Assembly (NCBI GenBank): GCA_902797705.1
Contig: CADBTX010000053.1
Span: 1 to 6,925, forward strand
Source: an uncultured Lachnospiraceae bacterium
GTDB taxonomy: Bacteria; Bacillota; Clostridia; Lachnospirales; Lachnospiraceae
DNA length: 6,925 nucleotides
Direction: 5' to 3'
The position numbers and the translations under genes are program-made. Below the pieces are notes generated by a model. It did no database searches, was not told the origin of the DNA, and saw only the letters and a program-made list of their open reading frames with translations. Each line of letters opens with the position of its first letter. Within the stretch, counting starts at the first letter, position 1. This document shows, piece by piece, positions 6,422 to 6,925 of this stretch.

Positions 6422-6925
6422 TCAGTTGCTTGCGGAACCTGTCTGTACCTTTTCAAATGCCCAGGTGCCTGTAGCAGTATCGGCAGTCTTGATGTATGCG
6501 GTATCTCTTACGGCATCGCCAACGCTGTCAAAAGCGATGGAGCCTGAAACCCCGTCCCACTTAACAGAGGGAATGGCACCCTTGATAGCGCCCTTGTCTC
6601 CGCTTCCTGCTGCCTTGATGGCTTCAAGTGCCACATAGTATGCATCATAACCCATGGCTGTAACGGCTGAGATGGTGTCATTTCCGCCGTTTGCTGTCAT
6701 GGCGTCGGAGTTGGAATTGATGTATTCCTTGATGCCCTTGTCAAACTTGTCGGAACCGCCCTCCTGATAGAAGGTTGAAACATAGAGCTGAAGGTTTGTA
6801 TCCTTAGTGGCTTCAAGGACCATGTTGTCGTCAAGTGTATCCGAACCAAGGAAAGGTATCCCTATGTCAAGGGAAGCTGCCTGCTCCATGATCTGCTTTG
6901 CGTAGGCGATGGAAACGGGAGTAAA
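6422..6925 (-). CDS. livJ: ABC transporter substrate-binding protein, LivJ-like (N-terminus beyond window)
   Basis: Only the last 167 residues are visible; the frame is open to the window edge and an internal Met at 6889 is not the true start. The segment is the second half of a type I periplasmic-binding fold: GIPFLGSDTLDD near residues 28-39 of the fragment, then FYQEGGSDKFDKGIKEYI, the family-typical AMGYDAYYVALEAIKAAGS (about 106-124), and WDGVSGSIAFDSVGDAVRDT near the end. These match leucine/isoleucine/valine-binding proteins (Peripla_BP_6 type). In a Gram-positive host it would be a lipoprotein on the outer face of the membrane, but the signal peptide and lipobox are outside the window. 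The parts that contact the ligand's amino and carboxyl groups are mostly in the missing half, so leucine, isoleucine, valine or another ligand cannot be told apart. No terminator separates it from livH 17 bp away. Confidence 0.88.
   Translation of the reverse strand, partial: FTPVSIAYAKQIMEQAASLDIGIPFLGSDTLDDNMVLEATKDTNLQLYVSTFYQEGGSDKFDKGIKEYINSNSDAMTANGGNDTISAVTAMGYDAYYVALEAIKAAGSGDKGAIKGAIPSVKWDGVSGSIAFDSVGDAVRDTAYIKTADTATGTWAFEKVQTGSASN

Noticed and set aside
6172..6456. 94-codon minus-strand open frame overlapping livH and livJ in another frame
   Set aside because: It overlaps two conserved genes in a different frame and its product resembles no family.

Overview
The window reads as part of a Gram-positive, anaerobe-type chromosome. 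My best guess is Clostridia, probably Lachnospiraceae. This is inferred from the protein sequence style (the short LeuC/LeuD pair of the clostridial/archaeal type, LivG with an extra charged loop, an EAL protein of the kind common in that family) and from the AGGAG-type ribosome binding sites. No taxonomic marker gene is present, so the assignment is soft. Every convincing gene is on the minus strand, so biological order runs from base 6925 down to base 1.

Bases 6925 to 2662 hold a branched-chain amino acid (LIV/HAAT family) ABC importer in the classical order: the end of the substrate-binding protein livJ (its N-terminus is outside the window), permeases livH and livM, then ATPases livG and livF. 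Gaps are 17 bp or less, or a small overlap, except 48 bp before livG. Bases 2595 to 815 hold leuC and leuD, the two subunits of 3-isopropylmalate dehydratase. They follow livF after 66 bp with no visible terminator, so import of branched-chain amino acids and a step of leucine synthesis appear to share one transcription unit. leuA and leuB are not in view. The operon ends in a heavily folded 3' segment (813 to 710): two hairpins and then a clear rho-independent terminator with an eight-T tract.

Beyond the terminator, and on the same strand, is the N-terminal 219 residues of an EAL-domain protein, a predicted cyclic-di-GMP phosphodiesterase cut by the window edge. It has its own ribosome binding site and is probably an independent unit.

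I see no tRNA, rRNA, CRISPR array, transposon or phage gene. The gene content is ordinary. The points most worth a second look are the liv-leuCD linkage, a possible H-type pseudoknot directly upstream of the leuC ribosome binding site, and the nearly continuous tandem hairpins behind leuD.
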